Of a stretch of 64,000 nt of DNA, positions 54,216-62,946 are shown in pieces. Numbering within the stretch: the stretch's first letter is position 1; each line of letters opens with the position of its first letter. The DNA is from Rhizobium lentis (lineage in GTDB: Bacteria; Pseudomonadota; Alphaproteobacteria; Rhizobiales; Rhizobiaceae), in the NCBI RefSeq assembly GCF_017352135.1, contig NZ_CP071455.1, positions 496,001 to 560,000 of the forward strand. The letters are read 5' to 3'. The notes below the pieces were generated by a model. It searched no databases. It was not told the origin of the DNA and saw nothing but the letters and a program-made list of their open reading frames with translations. Position numbers and translations under genes: made by a program.

Positions 54216-54491
54216 ATGGATCGCAAAGCCAACCGAGCTATCATTCGGAAAATATTGCTCACCGAGTGGGACCCCATCGGGGTGTCGGACATTCCTGAAG
54301 CGCAAGACGAATATGATGCCTATGCCGATACCGTCTTTGGCATGCTGGCCAACCAAACCGCCTCAGTTGATGCCATCGCCCAGTATCTCTTCAAGATCGC
54401 GACCGAGCACATGGGGCTCTCATACCCAGAACTTACAGAGCGCTGTGATAAGGCGGCAAGAGCCGTCGCGGCACTTCAGTCAGACCGCTGA
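54216..54491 (+). CDS. IS66 passenger ORF of unknown function
   Basis: A 91-residue acidic protein beginning MDRKANRAIIRKILLTEWDPIGV, with EAQDEYDAYADTVFGML and an all-helical pattern. It starts 8 bp after tnpC and ends before the right inverted repeat, so it travels with the element. The WDPIGV...EYDxY pattern recalls small immunity-like proteins in many bacteria, but I cannot name the family with certainty. A role as an anti-toxin or maintenance factor is speculative. Confidence 0.7.
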   Translation: MDRKANRAIIRKILLTEWDPIGVSDIPEAQDEYDAYADTVFGMLANQTASVDAIAQYLFKIATEHMGLSYPELTERCDKAARAVAALQSDR

Positions 54492-54545
54492 ACCTACACA
54501 CCATCAGCGCCAGGTGCGGCAATCACCGGATGCTTACCAATGTAG

Positions 54546-54882
54546 TCAAACCTGACGCGATGTGACGTTGTCGATCAACAGCAGACCATCTCGCCAAGGC
54601 CTCGAGAAATAGTGAGCTAGTCACCGGGTGCGCTAACAATGGAGCCGAAGGTGCTCTTCTTGATTCAGTGGAACTTGATGCCATTCGACGTTTGGCGAAT
54701 TTGAACCAACTCGAACCGTTGACCCGTCGCTTTGCGAGCATCAGACCATGATTTTTCGTTGCAACTTAGCGGCTATGGCTACCCACTCGAACCTGCCGCA
54801 ATCTCGTTGGATCGCAACTGTAGTTCGGGTCAAGCGGCGCTTGTCTCAGAAGACGTAGCATCTTGCGCGCCAAGCTGAAAAT
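54546..54882. other. Intergenic region between IS66 and the ParE/RelB pair
   Basis: No frame here has family resemblance or a ribosome-binding site. The stop of the toxin gene at 54883 faces it. It is probably the sequence disrupted by the IS66 insertion together with the toxin gene's 3' flank. Confidence 0.4.
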
Positions 54883-55176
54883 TTAGCTGCCGGGCAAAGT
54901 GTCGGGCCATTCTTGCGATCCATGAAGGACGCGCAGGACACGAACTGCTGTTTCCGTAGCGACATATGCAGCGATATATGGCGTTCCGTTGATCACCAGT
55001 TCGCGTGTCCCAGCAATTCTTCCAACGCGACCGCTTGCTGGAAAATCGACCAAGCGGCGCGCAGCGGCCATGATCCGCTCGTCGATCATTACAGCGGCCG
55101 AAGGATTCTCTGCCTCGATATAGGTGAATATGGCGTCTCGGTCCGACAGCGCGAACGCAGACCATGTAAGCTTCAC
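54883..55176 (-). CDS. ParE/RelE-family toxin
   Basis: A 97-residue toxin: LTWSAFALSDRDAIFTYIEAENPSAAVMIDERI, then FPASGRVGRIAGTRELVINGTPYIAAYVA and VRVLRVLHGSQEWP, the ParE-type beta sheet with its conserved Arg-Val-Leu-Val-like strand and late His. It may poison gyrase or cut mRNA. Its ATG overlaps the antitoxin stop (ATGA), so both are translated together. Confidence 0.9.
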   Translation of the reverse strand: MKLTWSAFALSDRDAIFTYIEAENPSAAVMIDERIMAAARRLVDFPASGRVGRIAGTRELVINGTPYIAAYVATETAVRVLRVLHGSQEWPDTLPGS

Positions 55177-55481
55177 GACTTGAGAGCACCTGCTTTGACG
55201 CGCGCTATCGCCCGGCGCTCCTCGAAGTGTGCCTCGACGTCAAAATCTGACACGTCCGGTCGAGTGTCGTTCAGTGCTTCGAGTACCTTCGTGCGAAACC
55301 AAGCATCGTGAGCCTCGCTTCCCGAAAAAAGTTCAAGTGGCAGCGCACCCTCGTTAGCTGTCCGCGTGAGCAGGATGCGGACTGCATCTGATACCGTCAG
55401 GCCCATGTTCTCAAGGACGGCGGAAGCACGATCCCGAACTTCGGCATCGATACGTGTTTGGACAAGTGCGTTTGCAGCCAT
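55173..55481 (-). CDS. RelB/DinJ-family antitoxin
   Basis: A 102-residue antitoxin: ribbon-helix-helix N-terminus (ALVQTRIDAEVRDRASAVLENMGLTVSDAVRILLTR) and an acidic C-tail (DVSDFDVEAHFEERR) that should wrap the toxin. GGAG before the ATG at 55481 sets the start; ATG at 55526 would add 15 residues. It probably represses its own promoter. Confidence 0.9.
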   Translation of the reverse strand: MAANALVQTRIDAEVRDRASAVLENMGLTVSDAVRILLTRTANEGALPLELFSGSEAHDAWFRTKVLEALNDTRPDVSDFDVEAHFEERRAIARVKAGALKS

Positions 55482-55732
55482 GGCTATCTCCAAATTTAAT
55501 AGCAAGGTAATGCATTTGAATGACAAAATCCATAGTAAGTTTCCGGCCGAGAAGGCCCCTATTCAGATCATCGACGACGCGATTTTCTCGTGCGGCGTAT
55601 CATGGAACTAGCGGGCGGACTCGCAAACGGTGCTTCTTATCTGAAAGCCGCCGTTAGATAGCTTATTAAACTGAGAACGGCGGTGCATACATCGGCCATC
55701 GGTAGTAGCGGAATAATCCGACCGCGGCCGGA

Positions 55733-56424
55733 GTGCCCCTCTCCAGGCTTTGGCCGGACGAGTTTGCGACGCTGCTGTGTGCCACCGAGGGCGACGATCA
55801 TGTCGGCTACCTGCTCCGGCTCTCCGAAAGGGAGATGATCGAACGGGATCGCCATAAGGTCGAACGCCGGATCAAGGCTGCTAAATGCCCTGTCGTGAAA
55901 AGCCTCGACAGCTTCGACTTCGCTGCCATCCACAAGCTCAACAAGATGCAGGCTGCGAATGGATCGAGCGTCGGGACAACGTCATCGTTCTCGGCCTCAG
56001 TGGAACCGGCATGACGCATGTGGCGCTCGGCCTCGGGCTGGCGGCCTGCCAAAAAAGCCTCTCTGTCGGCTTCACCACAGCGGCCGCTCTGGTCAGTGAA
56101 ATGGTGGAGGCCCGTGACGAGCGGCGTCTGCTCCGCTTCCAGAAGCAGATGGCCACCTACAAGCTGCTGATCATCAACGAACTGGGCTTCGTGCCGCTAT
56201 CCACGACTGGCGCGGAATTGCTGTTCGAGTTAATCTCACCACGCTACGGGCGCGGTGCCACCCTGATCACCAGCAATCTTCCATTTGACAAATGGACCGA
56301 GACCTTGGGATCCGAACGTCTGACCGGCGCGCTGCTCGATCGCATCGCCCACCATGTCAACATTCTCGAAATGAACGGCGACAGCTATCGTCTCGCCCAA
56401 AGCCGAGCCCGCAAGGCAGGCTAA
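55733..56424 (+). pseudogene. IS21-family istB remnant, frameshifted with dead ATPase motifs
   Basis: The first frame encodes LCATEGDDHVGYLLRLSEREMIERD...SFDFAAIHKLNKMQ and a second frame from about 55950 continues CEWIERRDNVIVLGLSGTGMTHVALGLGLAACQ to the natural C-terminus. A small deletion causes the shift. Walker A is GLSGTGMTH where GPSGTGKTH is expected (Pro and the ATP-binding Lys lost), and Walker B reads LLIINELGF instead of IIDELGF. The N-terminus and istA are missing. The helper protein cannot be active. Confidence 0.88.
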
Positions 56425-56450
56425 AACTCTTCTCAAAAAATCGCCGCCCC

Positions 56451-56495
56451 GGCATGAGCCCCCGCTCGGGCTACGCCCTCCCGGGGGCTCATGCC
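56451..56495. repeat. 14-bp perfect inverted repeat after istB
   Basis: GGCATGAGCCCCCG (56451-56464) and CGGGGGCTCATGCC (56482-56495) are perfect complements, with a further GGGC/GCCC pair in the loop. It lies 27 bp after the istB stop and forms a strong stem-loop, probably a terminator-like or end-structure of the IS21 element. Confidence 0.7.
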
Positions 56496-56555
56496 AGCGC
56501 TATGGTGGCCGACTTTTGCTCCGCTCCGTGGCAGGTTTTTAATCCGCCGTTGACA

Positions 56556-56665
56556 AAAGCGAACCCCAGCTCGCGTTTCCATTGCTCATTTTTGGTTGCG
56601 ATGAGTTCGGCAACCGCCGGGTTAACCCCTCCGAAGCCGATGAGCGAAACATTGTAGATAGTCAT
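56556..56665 (-). pseudogene. N-terminal stub of a homoserine-dehydrogenase-like gene cut by IS21
   Basis: From an ATG at 56665 with GGAGG upstream, 36 codons read MTIYNVSLIGFGGVNPAVAE then LIATKNEQWKRELGF, a Rossmann N-terminus typical of homoserine-dehydrogenase-like proteins. The IS21 right end (TGTCAACGGC read on the minus strand, from 56555) follows at once and ends the homology. The missing remainder is not found in this window. Confidence 0.75.
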
Positions 56666-56991
56666 GTAAAGCCTCCATCAGTGTTATCCACGAAGGCTCC
56701 CATTGCCAACTTACGTTAGCATTTCGACCAAACTGCTTACCGGAGTGCCCACTTCTGTGCACTCCGCACGGGGGTCGACCAACTCAACATTCCAGAACGT
56801 TCACGGCCAATACGTGCGATCTCTGACGTCTCTAATTGTCCAATGTCATGGACGCTAAGTTATGTTTTTGCTGCCTTCTGAGACGCGCGGTGAGTGACTA
56901 ACTTCTTGCCATGAGAACGGGAAAAAGCGAGGCAGCCGATCCATTCGGCTCGAGCGCTGGCCGGCCTCATCATCAAAGAAGGAGCCAAGTT

Positions 56992-57732
56992 ATGAAATCG
57001 CTTACAGGTAAACGTGCCTTTGTAACTGGCGCCAGCCGCGGCATCGGCGCCGCAATCGCACGCCGCTTCGCAGCGGAAGGCGCATTTGTCGCCATCGGCT
57101 ACGAGCGGTCAGCCGAGGCCGCCAACGCCATCGCCAACGAAATTGAAGCAGGCGGCGGCCGCGCCGTCACAATCCAAATGAATGCTGCCGACCCGATCTC
57201 GATCAAGAAGGCGGTTGACCAGGCCGCCTCCGAACTTGGCGGCCTAGATGTCCTCGTGAACAATGCCGGCATTATCAGCTACGGCACGCTCGAAGAGGTC
57301 ACTCTTGAGCAAATCGACGCCATGCTGCACGTGAACGTGCGGGCGGTCATCCTCGCGAGCCAGGCAGCGCTACCCCACATGTCTGACGGCGGCCGTATCA
57401 TCTCGACCGGCAGCAATCTGGCCACACGCGTGCCGGACGCCGGCAAGGCTTTGTATTCCGCTAGTAAGGCAGCGTTGCTCGCCTGGACGCAGGGCACAGC
57501 CCGCGATCTCGGCCCGCGCGGTATCACTGTCAACCTCGTGCATCCTGGCTCGACCAATACTGACATGAACCCCGCCGACGGTCCTCACGCCGAAGCCCAA
57601 CGTCAGCGCATGGCCATCAAGCAATATGGTCGGGCCGAGGATGTCGCCGCAGCCTATGCTTTCCTCGCAACCGACGAAGCGCGGTCCATCAACGGGACGG
57701 GTATCGTTGTGGACGGTGGAGCAAACGCATGA
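56992..57732 (+). CDS. SDR-family oxidoreductase
   Basis: A 246-residue classical SDR (FabG-like): FVTGASRGIGAAIARRFAAEG, VLVNNAGI, IISTGSNLATRV (catalytic Ser region), YSASKAALLAW, GRAEDVAAAYAFLATDEA and VDGGANA at the end. AAGGAG before the ATG fixes the start; an in-frame ATG at 56911 adds 27 unrelated residues. The 325 bp upstream, back to the homoserine-dehydrogenase stub, hold no gene that I can see. Its stop overlaps the start of an MFS remnant. Confidence 0.9.
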   Translation: MKSLTGKRAFVTGASRGIGAAIARRFAAEGAFVAIGYERSAEAANAIANEIEAGGGRAVTIQMNAADPISIKKAVDQAASELGGLDVLVNNAGIISYGTLEEVTLEQIDAMLHVNVRAVILASQAALPHMSDGGRIISTGSNLATRVPDAGKALYSASKAALLAWTQGTARDLGPRGITVNLVHPGSTNTDMNPADGPHAEAQRQRMAIKQYGRAEDVAAAYAFLATDEARSINGTGIVVDGGANA

Positions 57733-58066
57733 ACTCCGCCAGCGACCATTCCGAACATATCTTGAACAAAGCCCTGCTTTTGCTGCACCGGCGATAACAA
57801 TCGTTGTTGCCTCCGTATTCATCGTTGTCGGGCTCCTTCCCCTGGTTTCGCAGGATCTGCGCATCCCCCTTGCGAAGGAGGGAGATCTGGCGGGCTGGTG
57901 GGCATTTTCGGCGGCGGTCGCCGGTCCCTTCGTCACGTTACTCGCGAGCTGGATGGCGCCGCGGGTAGGCGCTTCGCCGAATGAAGCTTTGCTGGTCGCT
58001 TGGAACAGTAATCATGGCAAAGCTGATAGCGACGCCATACTCGCCGAAATCGGGATCGCCGGCTGA
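57729..58066 (+). pseudogene. Major facilitator transporter N-terminal remnant
   Basis: ATG at 57729 opens MNSASDHSEHILNK but this frame soon stops. A second frame from about 57767 reads FAAPAITIVVASVFIVVGLLPLVSQDL...AGWWAFSAAVAGPFVTLLASW, the first helices of a sugar-efflux-type MFS protein. Homology ends after about 75 residues, and the last 35 residues are of unknown origin. It was probably coupled to the SDR before decay. Confidence 0.7.
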
Positions 58067-58248
58067 GATTGCGATTGTATCCACCGACGGACATCGGCGT
58101 CCTGCAAAAGACGCATCAAATCATCTATCTTCGCCTGCGTAACCTGGGCGGGTGCCGCGATCGACGAAGATGAATTCTTCTCAAAAAGCGCCTGGGCCGA
58201 AGACGCGGAAGCGATGAGCAGAAAGAACAATACGGTGAGCCATCTCAT
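58012..58248 (-). pseudogene. N-terminal stub of a mechanosensitive (MscS-like) channel gene
   Basis: From ATG at 58248, a signal peptide (MRWLTVLFFLLIASASSAQA) and an export segment with AQVTQAKIDDLMRLLQDADVRRWI match the N-terminus of MscS-type channels with a periplasmic domain. The frame ends after 78 codons with no channel domain. Its last 50 bp overlap the MFS remnant on the other strand, so the junction of two deletions lies near 58020-58070. Confidence 0.55.
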
Positions 58249-58374
58249 CGGAATTCTCCAATAGCTGTCGATCTCGGGCCTCGACCCGCACTTTGGCAAA
58301 GAGATGCCGGGGCACCCTCTCGTGACGCGCCGGCATAGATTCAGGTCACCCGATCATTCGTTTGGCTCGTTCGA

Positions 58375-59883
58375 TCAGAGCCTTCGACTGATCATCTCGG
58401 CCATCATCATCGTGGTCACATTGGTCGGTGCTGAAACGATATCGGGCATGATGGATGCGTCGACCACATGCAGGTTTTCCGTACCGCGGACTGCTCCATT
58501 CTCGTCAACGACGACGGTAGGATCTTCGGCACTTCCCATCGGAACGGAGGACGTGGGGTGAGAATAGCCGTCGACCTGCTCGATGATCGCTTTCTCTAGC
58601 GAAGCGTCGTCATCGACATCCTTTCCAGGGAACATCTCCATCTCGATCATGTCGCTGAAGGGTGCCGTTCTGCCGATCCGGCGCGACAGCTTTACGGCTT
58701 CCATCATCCGGCGCAGATCGCTTGGATCCTGGAAGAAGTTGAAGCGGATCAGCGGCATGGCGCGTGGATCGCGACTAGCAAGGCGGATCGATCCGTTGGA
58801 CTTTGGCAGTGTTACCGAGCAGGCAAGCACAATCGCACGGCCCGTCGGACTTTGAGCCGGGTCGAAGATATGCGTTCCCGAGACGTGTAGATCGAGCTCA
58901 TCCGTGCCAGCCTCGCTGGAATTGGTCCAGACGATGGCCCCTGCCGCTGGCGTCATCGAATTGGCATCCGGCTTCAGAGCGTAGATATTGTAGTAGAATG
59001 GGTGTTCCTTCAGCAGGTTTCCAACGGGTGCGTCAACGACAACCGGAATATCCAGCTCGCGCAGATGCGAGGACGGTCCAATACCGGAGCGCATGAGGAT
59101 AGCGGGGCTGCCATAGGTCCCGGAGGACAGGATGATCTTGCCGCCGGCGATCGTCTCCCCGCCGATGAGCGTGATGCCAATGGCACGACGCCCGCTAAAG
59201 AGGATGGAATCGACCTCGGCATGCCCCATAACTGTAAGGTTCGGCCTGCAACGCACATCGTCCGTTAGGTAGGCCATGCCGGTGTTGATCCGGCGGCCAT
59301 CCACGACGTTCAGCGGATAGGGCGAAACCCCGTTCTGCTCGGCACCGTTGAAATCGCTGATACGGGCGAGGCCTGCAGCTTCCGCCGCCAACACGAAGGC
59401 TTGCATCGACGGCGTATTTTCTCCCATCGTTCTCTGTCGGATCGGGAACGGGCCAGAACGACCGTGCCAGGCGTCATCTCCGGTCGGAGTATTCTCGAGC
59501 GATTTGAAGACTGGCAGGACGTCTTCAAAGGTCCAGCCCTTGACTCCGCGAGCTGTCCAGCGTGCGAAGTCGGACCTGCGCGCACGCATTGCGACAGCCG
59601 CATTGACAGCCGAACCACCACCGAGAACCTTGCCGCGCAATGCCCTGACATCATGCCCGGGACCAAAATGATCCTGCGTGCGGTAGCCCCAGTCATGCTC
59701 CGCATCGCCACCCACGCGGTTCGCATTAGCGATGACGTCGGGAAAGTCGGCGGCCGCATAGGCGGGGCCGGCTTCGATGAGCAGGACCTTCCTGCTGGCA
59801 TCTTCGCTCAATCGGTTCGCCAGAACCGCGCCGGCAGAACCTCCTCCTGCGATGATGACGTCATATGTGGTAACGGTTGGCAT
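58375..59883 (-). CDS. GMC-family FAD oxidoreductase
   Basis: A 502-residue glucose-methanol-choline oxidoreductase: FAD-binding DVIIAGGGSAGAVLANRL, ALRGKVLGGGSAVNAAV, LSSGTYGSPAILMRSGIGP, and the C-terminal catalytic block GYSHPTSSVPMGSAEDPTVVVDENGAV. The His of YSHPTSSVPMG occupies the active-site position. Oxidises an alcohol, probably with quinone or oxygen as acceptor. GAGG eight bases before ATG at 59883 sets the start. Third gene of a minus-strand run with pirin and esterase. Confidence 0.92.
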   Translation of the reverse strand: MPTVTTYDVIIAGGGSAGAVLANRLSEDASRKVLLIEAGPAYAAADFPDVIANANRVGGDAEHDWGYRTQDHFGPGHDVRALRGKVLGGGSAVNAAVAMRARRSDFARWTARGVKGWTFEDVLPVFKSLENTPTGDDAWHGRSGPFPIRQRTMGENTPSMQAFVLAAEAAGLARISDFNGAEQNGVSPYPLNVVDGRRINTGMAYLTDDVRCRPNLTVMGHAEVDSILFSGRRAIGITLIGGETIAGGKIILSSGTYGSPAILMRSGIGPSSHLRELDIPVVVDAPVGNLLKEHPFYYNIYALKPDANSMTPAAGAIVWTNSSEAGTDELDLHVSGTHIFDPAQSPTGRAIVLACSVTLPKSNGSIRLASRDPRAMPLIRFNFFQDPSDLRRMMEAVKLSRRIGRTAPFSDMIEMEMFPGKDVDDDASLEKAIIEQVDGYSHPTSSVPMGSAEDPTVVVDENGAVRGTENLHVVDASIMPDIVSAPTNVTTMMMAEMISRRL

Positions 59884-59917
59884 ATCCATCTCCTCTAGCA
59901 GTTGGCCCAATTTCGCC

Positions 59918-60865
59918 TCAACCACGGTTGAAAGCGGCGAGCATGAACTGTGCTGCACGGTCGAGTGCTGTTCTGGCGCTCTCGATATGCTCGACGTCGA
60001 GCTGGAAAACGTGGTGCATGCCTTCCCAGATCTCGAGCTGGACAGGGACGCCAGATTGAGCTGCGCGGTCGGCGAATTGCCGGGAGTCATCGAGCAGGCG
60101 CTCATCGGTGCCGACCTGGATCAGCAATGGCGGCAGTTTTTGAAGATCACCCAGCAGAGGCGACGCCAGCGGATCGGAGGCGCTGAACGAGCCGATATAT
60201 TTTTGGGCGCAGTCCTTGAGGTAGTCATAAACGATCAGCGGATCGACAACGGATTGATCCACCATCGAAGCGCCAGAGAGGGTCAGATCGACCCAGGGAG
60301 AAAACACGACGCCGGCGACTGGCTTCACGTCCGAGTTCCCGTTGCCGAGTTGCGTCAACGTCACCAGCGAAAGTCCGCCGCCGGCAGAATCGCCGACGAT
60401 AGCGATTTTTTGGAAGCCCTGAGCGATAAGCCAGTCCCAGGCAGCTAGTGCCGTGTTCGGCGCCGTCGGCAAAGACGCTTCAGGCGCAAGTGGATACTCG
60501 AGGATGAAAGCCGAAACCCCGGTGCGGGCAACGATCTGGCTTACAAAACCGCGATAGGCTTGCGACGAACCAAGAACGTAGCCGCCACCATGGATATAGA
60601 GGAATGCCTTGGAGGTGCTTGCCTGTTCCGGACGAACCCACCAGCCGCTGACGCCACCCTCATCGACAGCTTCGAAGCTTACGCCGTCCACAAGTGGGCT
60701 TGCCGAGATGAACGCTTCGTAAGTGGCGCGCAGGTCGCTCGTGGCCGATGCCCAGAAATCAGCAAACCGCTGGCGAAGGGCGTCTTCGCGGGCACGCTCT
60801 ACGTCCGAAATCGTGACGACTTCGGTCTTCGCCTTGATATCAGTGGTCTTCAGAACATCCAGCAT
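59918..60865 (-). CDS. HSL-family alpha/beta hydrolase
   Basis: A 315-residue esterase of the hormone-sensitive lipase family: HGGGYVLGS oxyanion motif, nucleophile GDSAGGGLS, acid in QVGTDERLLDDS and His in EGMHHVF. GGAG before ATG at 60865 supports the start. The gap of 34 bp to the GMC gene suggests one transcript, perhaps releasing an alcohol for the GMC enzyme to oxidise (inference). Confidence 0.91.
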   Translation of the reverse strand: MLDVLKTTDIKAKTEVVTISDVERAREDALRQRFADFWASATSDLRATYEAFISASPLVDGVSFEAVDEGGVSGWWVRPEQASTSKAFLYIHGGGYVLGSSQAYRGFVSQIVARTGVSAFILEYPLAPEASLPTAPNTALAAWDWLIAQGFQKIAIVGDSAGGGLSLVTLTQLGNGNSDVKPVAGVVFSPWVDLTLSGASMVDQSVVDPLIVYDYLKDCAQKYIGSFSASDPLASPLLGDLQKLPPLLIQVGTDERLLDDSRQFADRAAQSGVPVQLEIWEGMHHVFQLDVEHIESARTALDRAAQFMLAAFNRG

Positions 60866-60990
60866 GGTCTTACTCCGTTTGTACCGCTCGTCCGGCGGCG
60901 TTCGAGGATTAGGATTCGAGATTGCCCGATGTAAAGTCGCCCTCGAAGGCGCCTTCAGGCGCCGCCGTTGGTCTTCATCCAAGGCAGGAT

Positions 60991-61767
60991 TCAGGGGATC
61001 GGTTTTGCCGCGAGAAGTACGAAATGAGCCTCTTCATTGGCCTCGATGTGAACTTCCGTTTCCGATCCTGCAGCCACCGTCGTTGCGGTTCCTGCAGTAA
61101 GGTCTCGGCTCTCGCTGGCCGCTTTGAGCGTGATCGTGCCCGAGACGGCATAGATCCATGCCCCCCGGCCCTCCGGCATCAGATGTGAAAACTGTGCGCC
61201 TGAATGGAGGAAGCCATCCAGCATGGTCATTTCCTCCGGCGTTCCCTGGGCACCGGCGACGTGACCGCTGCGGCCAAGAACGACGCGGATACGAAAGTCC
61301 GGCGTTTCGATGACTGGCATGCTAAGCGCTTCCACATGAAGCGCTCGGGCCGGTTCCCTCTTCAGGCGCTCCGGCAGATCGACGAAGATTTGCAGTGCGT
61401 GGGTTCTTCCACCTTCCTCGGGCTTTTCCTCATGCACTGCACCGCTCGCCGCAGCCAACCAGTAAAGATCTCCTGGCTTCAAGGCGACATTATTCCGGAG
61501 TGTATCCCGGTTCAGAAACGCCCCTTGGGAATCTTCGAAGATAGCAGTGACAGCTGATATATCTTTATGAAGATGCGGGTCGAAGGTAGGGGCCGTCATG
61601 ACAAAATGATCGATCATGAGAAGCGGGTTCATCCGACCATCGAACATCTTCTCGGAGAAGTGGACTGCGACGAATCCGCTGCCGATTTCACGTGGCAAAC
61701 CGGTGACGATCGCACCTATTCTCGCCGCATCATCCCGCGGGATCTCAAATGTTGCAGCCGTTTGCAT
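60991..61767 (-). CDS. Pirin-family protein
   Basis: A 258-residue bicupin of the pirin family. The metal-site region PHLHKDISAVTAIFE, WLAAASGAVHEEKPEEGG and LQIFVDLPERLK match pirins; the second cupin ends HIEANEEAHFVLLAAKPI. Some pirins have quercetin dioxygenase activity; others regulate. Upstream of the esterase by 125 bp and downstream of LysR by about 105 bp, all on one strand. Confidence 0.88.
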   Translation of the reverse strand: MQTAATFEIPRDDAARIGAIVTGLPREIGSGFVAVHFSEKMFDGRMNPLLMIDHFVMTAPTFDPHLHKDISAVTAIFEDSQGAFLNRDTLRNNVALKPGDLYWLAAASGAVHEEKPEEGGRTHALQIFVDLPERLKREPARALHVEALSMPVIETPDFRIRVVLGRSGHVAGAQGTPEEMTMLDGFLHSGAQFSHLMPEGRGAWIYAVSGTITLKAASESRDLTAGTATTVAAGSETEVHIEANEEAHFVLLAAKPIP

Positions 61768-61872
61768 CTCGTTCGCTCCGTTGACAGGTGTCTGCCAACG
61801 AATTTGCGGCCAACTGCATCAGACGAGAAGTCGCTAATGTCCCAACCTTGCGTTCAAGAAACTGGACGATCC

Positions 61873-62784
61873 CTATAACAAGACTGCTTTCGGAAATTCC
61901 GCAGCCAGATGATCGAGAAAAGCGCGAACCGATGGAAGCAGGCCTTGCCGGTAAGGAATAAGTGCCGTCAGTGTGGAATCGCCTGCTAGCCAATCCGGCA
62001 GGATGCGCCTGAGGGCACCGGATTGAACTGCTGCCCTGGCGATGTAACCTGGTAGAGCGACCACACCAATTCCTTTGATGGCCGCTTGCTGAAGACCAAC
62101 CATGTCGTCTCCAATCAGTCGGGGTGTCAGCGGCACCACAACTTCGTCTCTCGCCTGGCGCGCATGACGTAATCGCCAGACCGGCGAAACCCCGGTCCTC
62201 ATCATGAACAGCGACGGATGAGTCTGGAGATCTTGAGGGCGTTTTGGAGCACCATTTTTTTCGATATAATCAGTTCCGGCAAAGAGATACCAGGGGGCGG
62301 GCGCAAGCGTCCGCTGGACGAGGTTGGAATCGGGAAGAGGATCGGAATGCGCCCGGACCGCGAGGTCAAAATTCTCACCGACGATATCCACCGTCCGGTC
62401 GGCAGCATGGGCGAAGATATTGACCTTGGGATACTTCACCAGAAAATCGGCAATAATATCCGCCATGGCAAACTGCATCGTTGCGACACCCGCCGTGCAG
62501 CGCACAGTGCCGGTCGGCTCGGTTAGCCGGTGCCTTATTGTCGTTTCCGCCATTTCGGCTTCACGCAGCATGGCGACGGCGTGGCGATAAAAGTCGCTTC
62601 CCGCGTCCGTCATACTGAAACGACGTGACGTTCGGTTGAGCAAGCGGACCCCGAGTTCCTTCTCGAGCTCCTGCATACGGTGGCTGAGTGTCGACTTCGG
62701 CACTCGAAGTGTTCGGCCAGCTGCCGTGAAGCCTCCGCGATCGACGATTTGCACATAGTAAAAGAAATCATTTAAATCGAGCAT
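61873..62784 (-). CDS. LysR-family transcriptional regulator
   Basis: A 303-residue LTTR. HTH at about 1-60 (LNDFFYYVQIVDRGGFTAAGRTLRVPKSTLSHRMQELEKELGVRLLNRTSRRF) and the substrate-binding domain to the end (GTVRCTAGVATMQFAMADII, ENFDLAVRAHSD). The start at 62784 begins at the conserved MLDLNDF; an ATG at 62853 adds 23 residues without similarity. It is placed to control the pirin-esterase-GMC genes from the same strand. Confidence 0.9.
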   Translation of the reverse strand: MLDLNDFFYYVQIVDRGGFTAAGRTLRVPKSTLSHRMQELEKELGVRLLNRTSRRFSMTDAGSDFYRHAVAMLREAEMAETTIRHRLTEPTGTVRCTAGVATMQFAMADIIADFLVKYPKVNIFAHAADRTVDIVGENFDLAVRAHSDPLPDSNLVQRTLAPAPWYLFAGTDYIEKNGAPKRPQDLQTHPSLFMMRTGVSPVWRLRHARQARDEVVVPLTPRLIGDDMVGLQQAAIKGIGVVALPGYIARAAVQSGALRRILPDWLAGDSTLTALIPYRQGLLPSVRAFLDHLAAEFPKAVLL

Positions 62785-62946
62785 CACACATCGTTCATTT
62801 GGTCGGACGTTGCGTTGTGGTTTTGACGGCTTTTGAGCCATTCGTCCAGACACTAGCTAATGCCGGATACTGAATTTGAGGGATTTGCTGTCTCAGGGTC
62901 GCGTTAAACGACTCTCTTGTTCACCTACCCGCTAGCGAGGAAGCCG

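Larger units (their letters stand above)
51674..54537 (+). mobile_element. Complete IS66-family element with 8-bp target duplication
   Basis: The ends are imperfect inverted repeats beginning GTAA (left GTAATCCCACGGTGAGGGCC; right, read inward, GTAAGCATCCGGTGATTGCC). The direct repeat CAATGTAG flanks both sides (51666-51673 and 54538-54545), as expected for IS66 insertion. Inside are tnpA, tnpB, tnpC and one passenger ORF, all on the plus strand and intact. The perfect duplication suggests a fairly recent insertion. Confidence 0.9.

Noticed and set aside
55482..55732. Left end of the IS21 element
   Set aside because: I looked for a match to the right-end TGTCAACGGC before istB and found none; istA and the left end appear lost.
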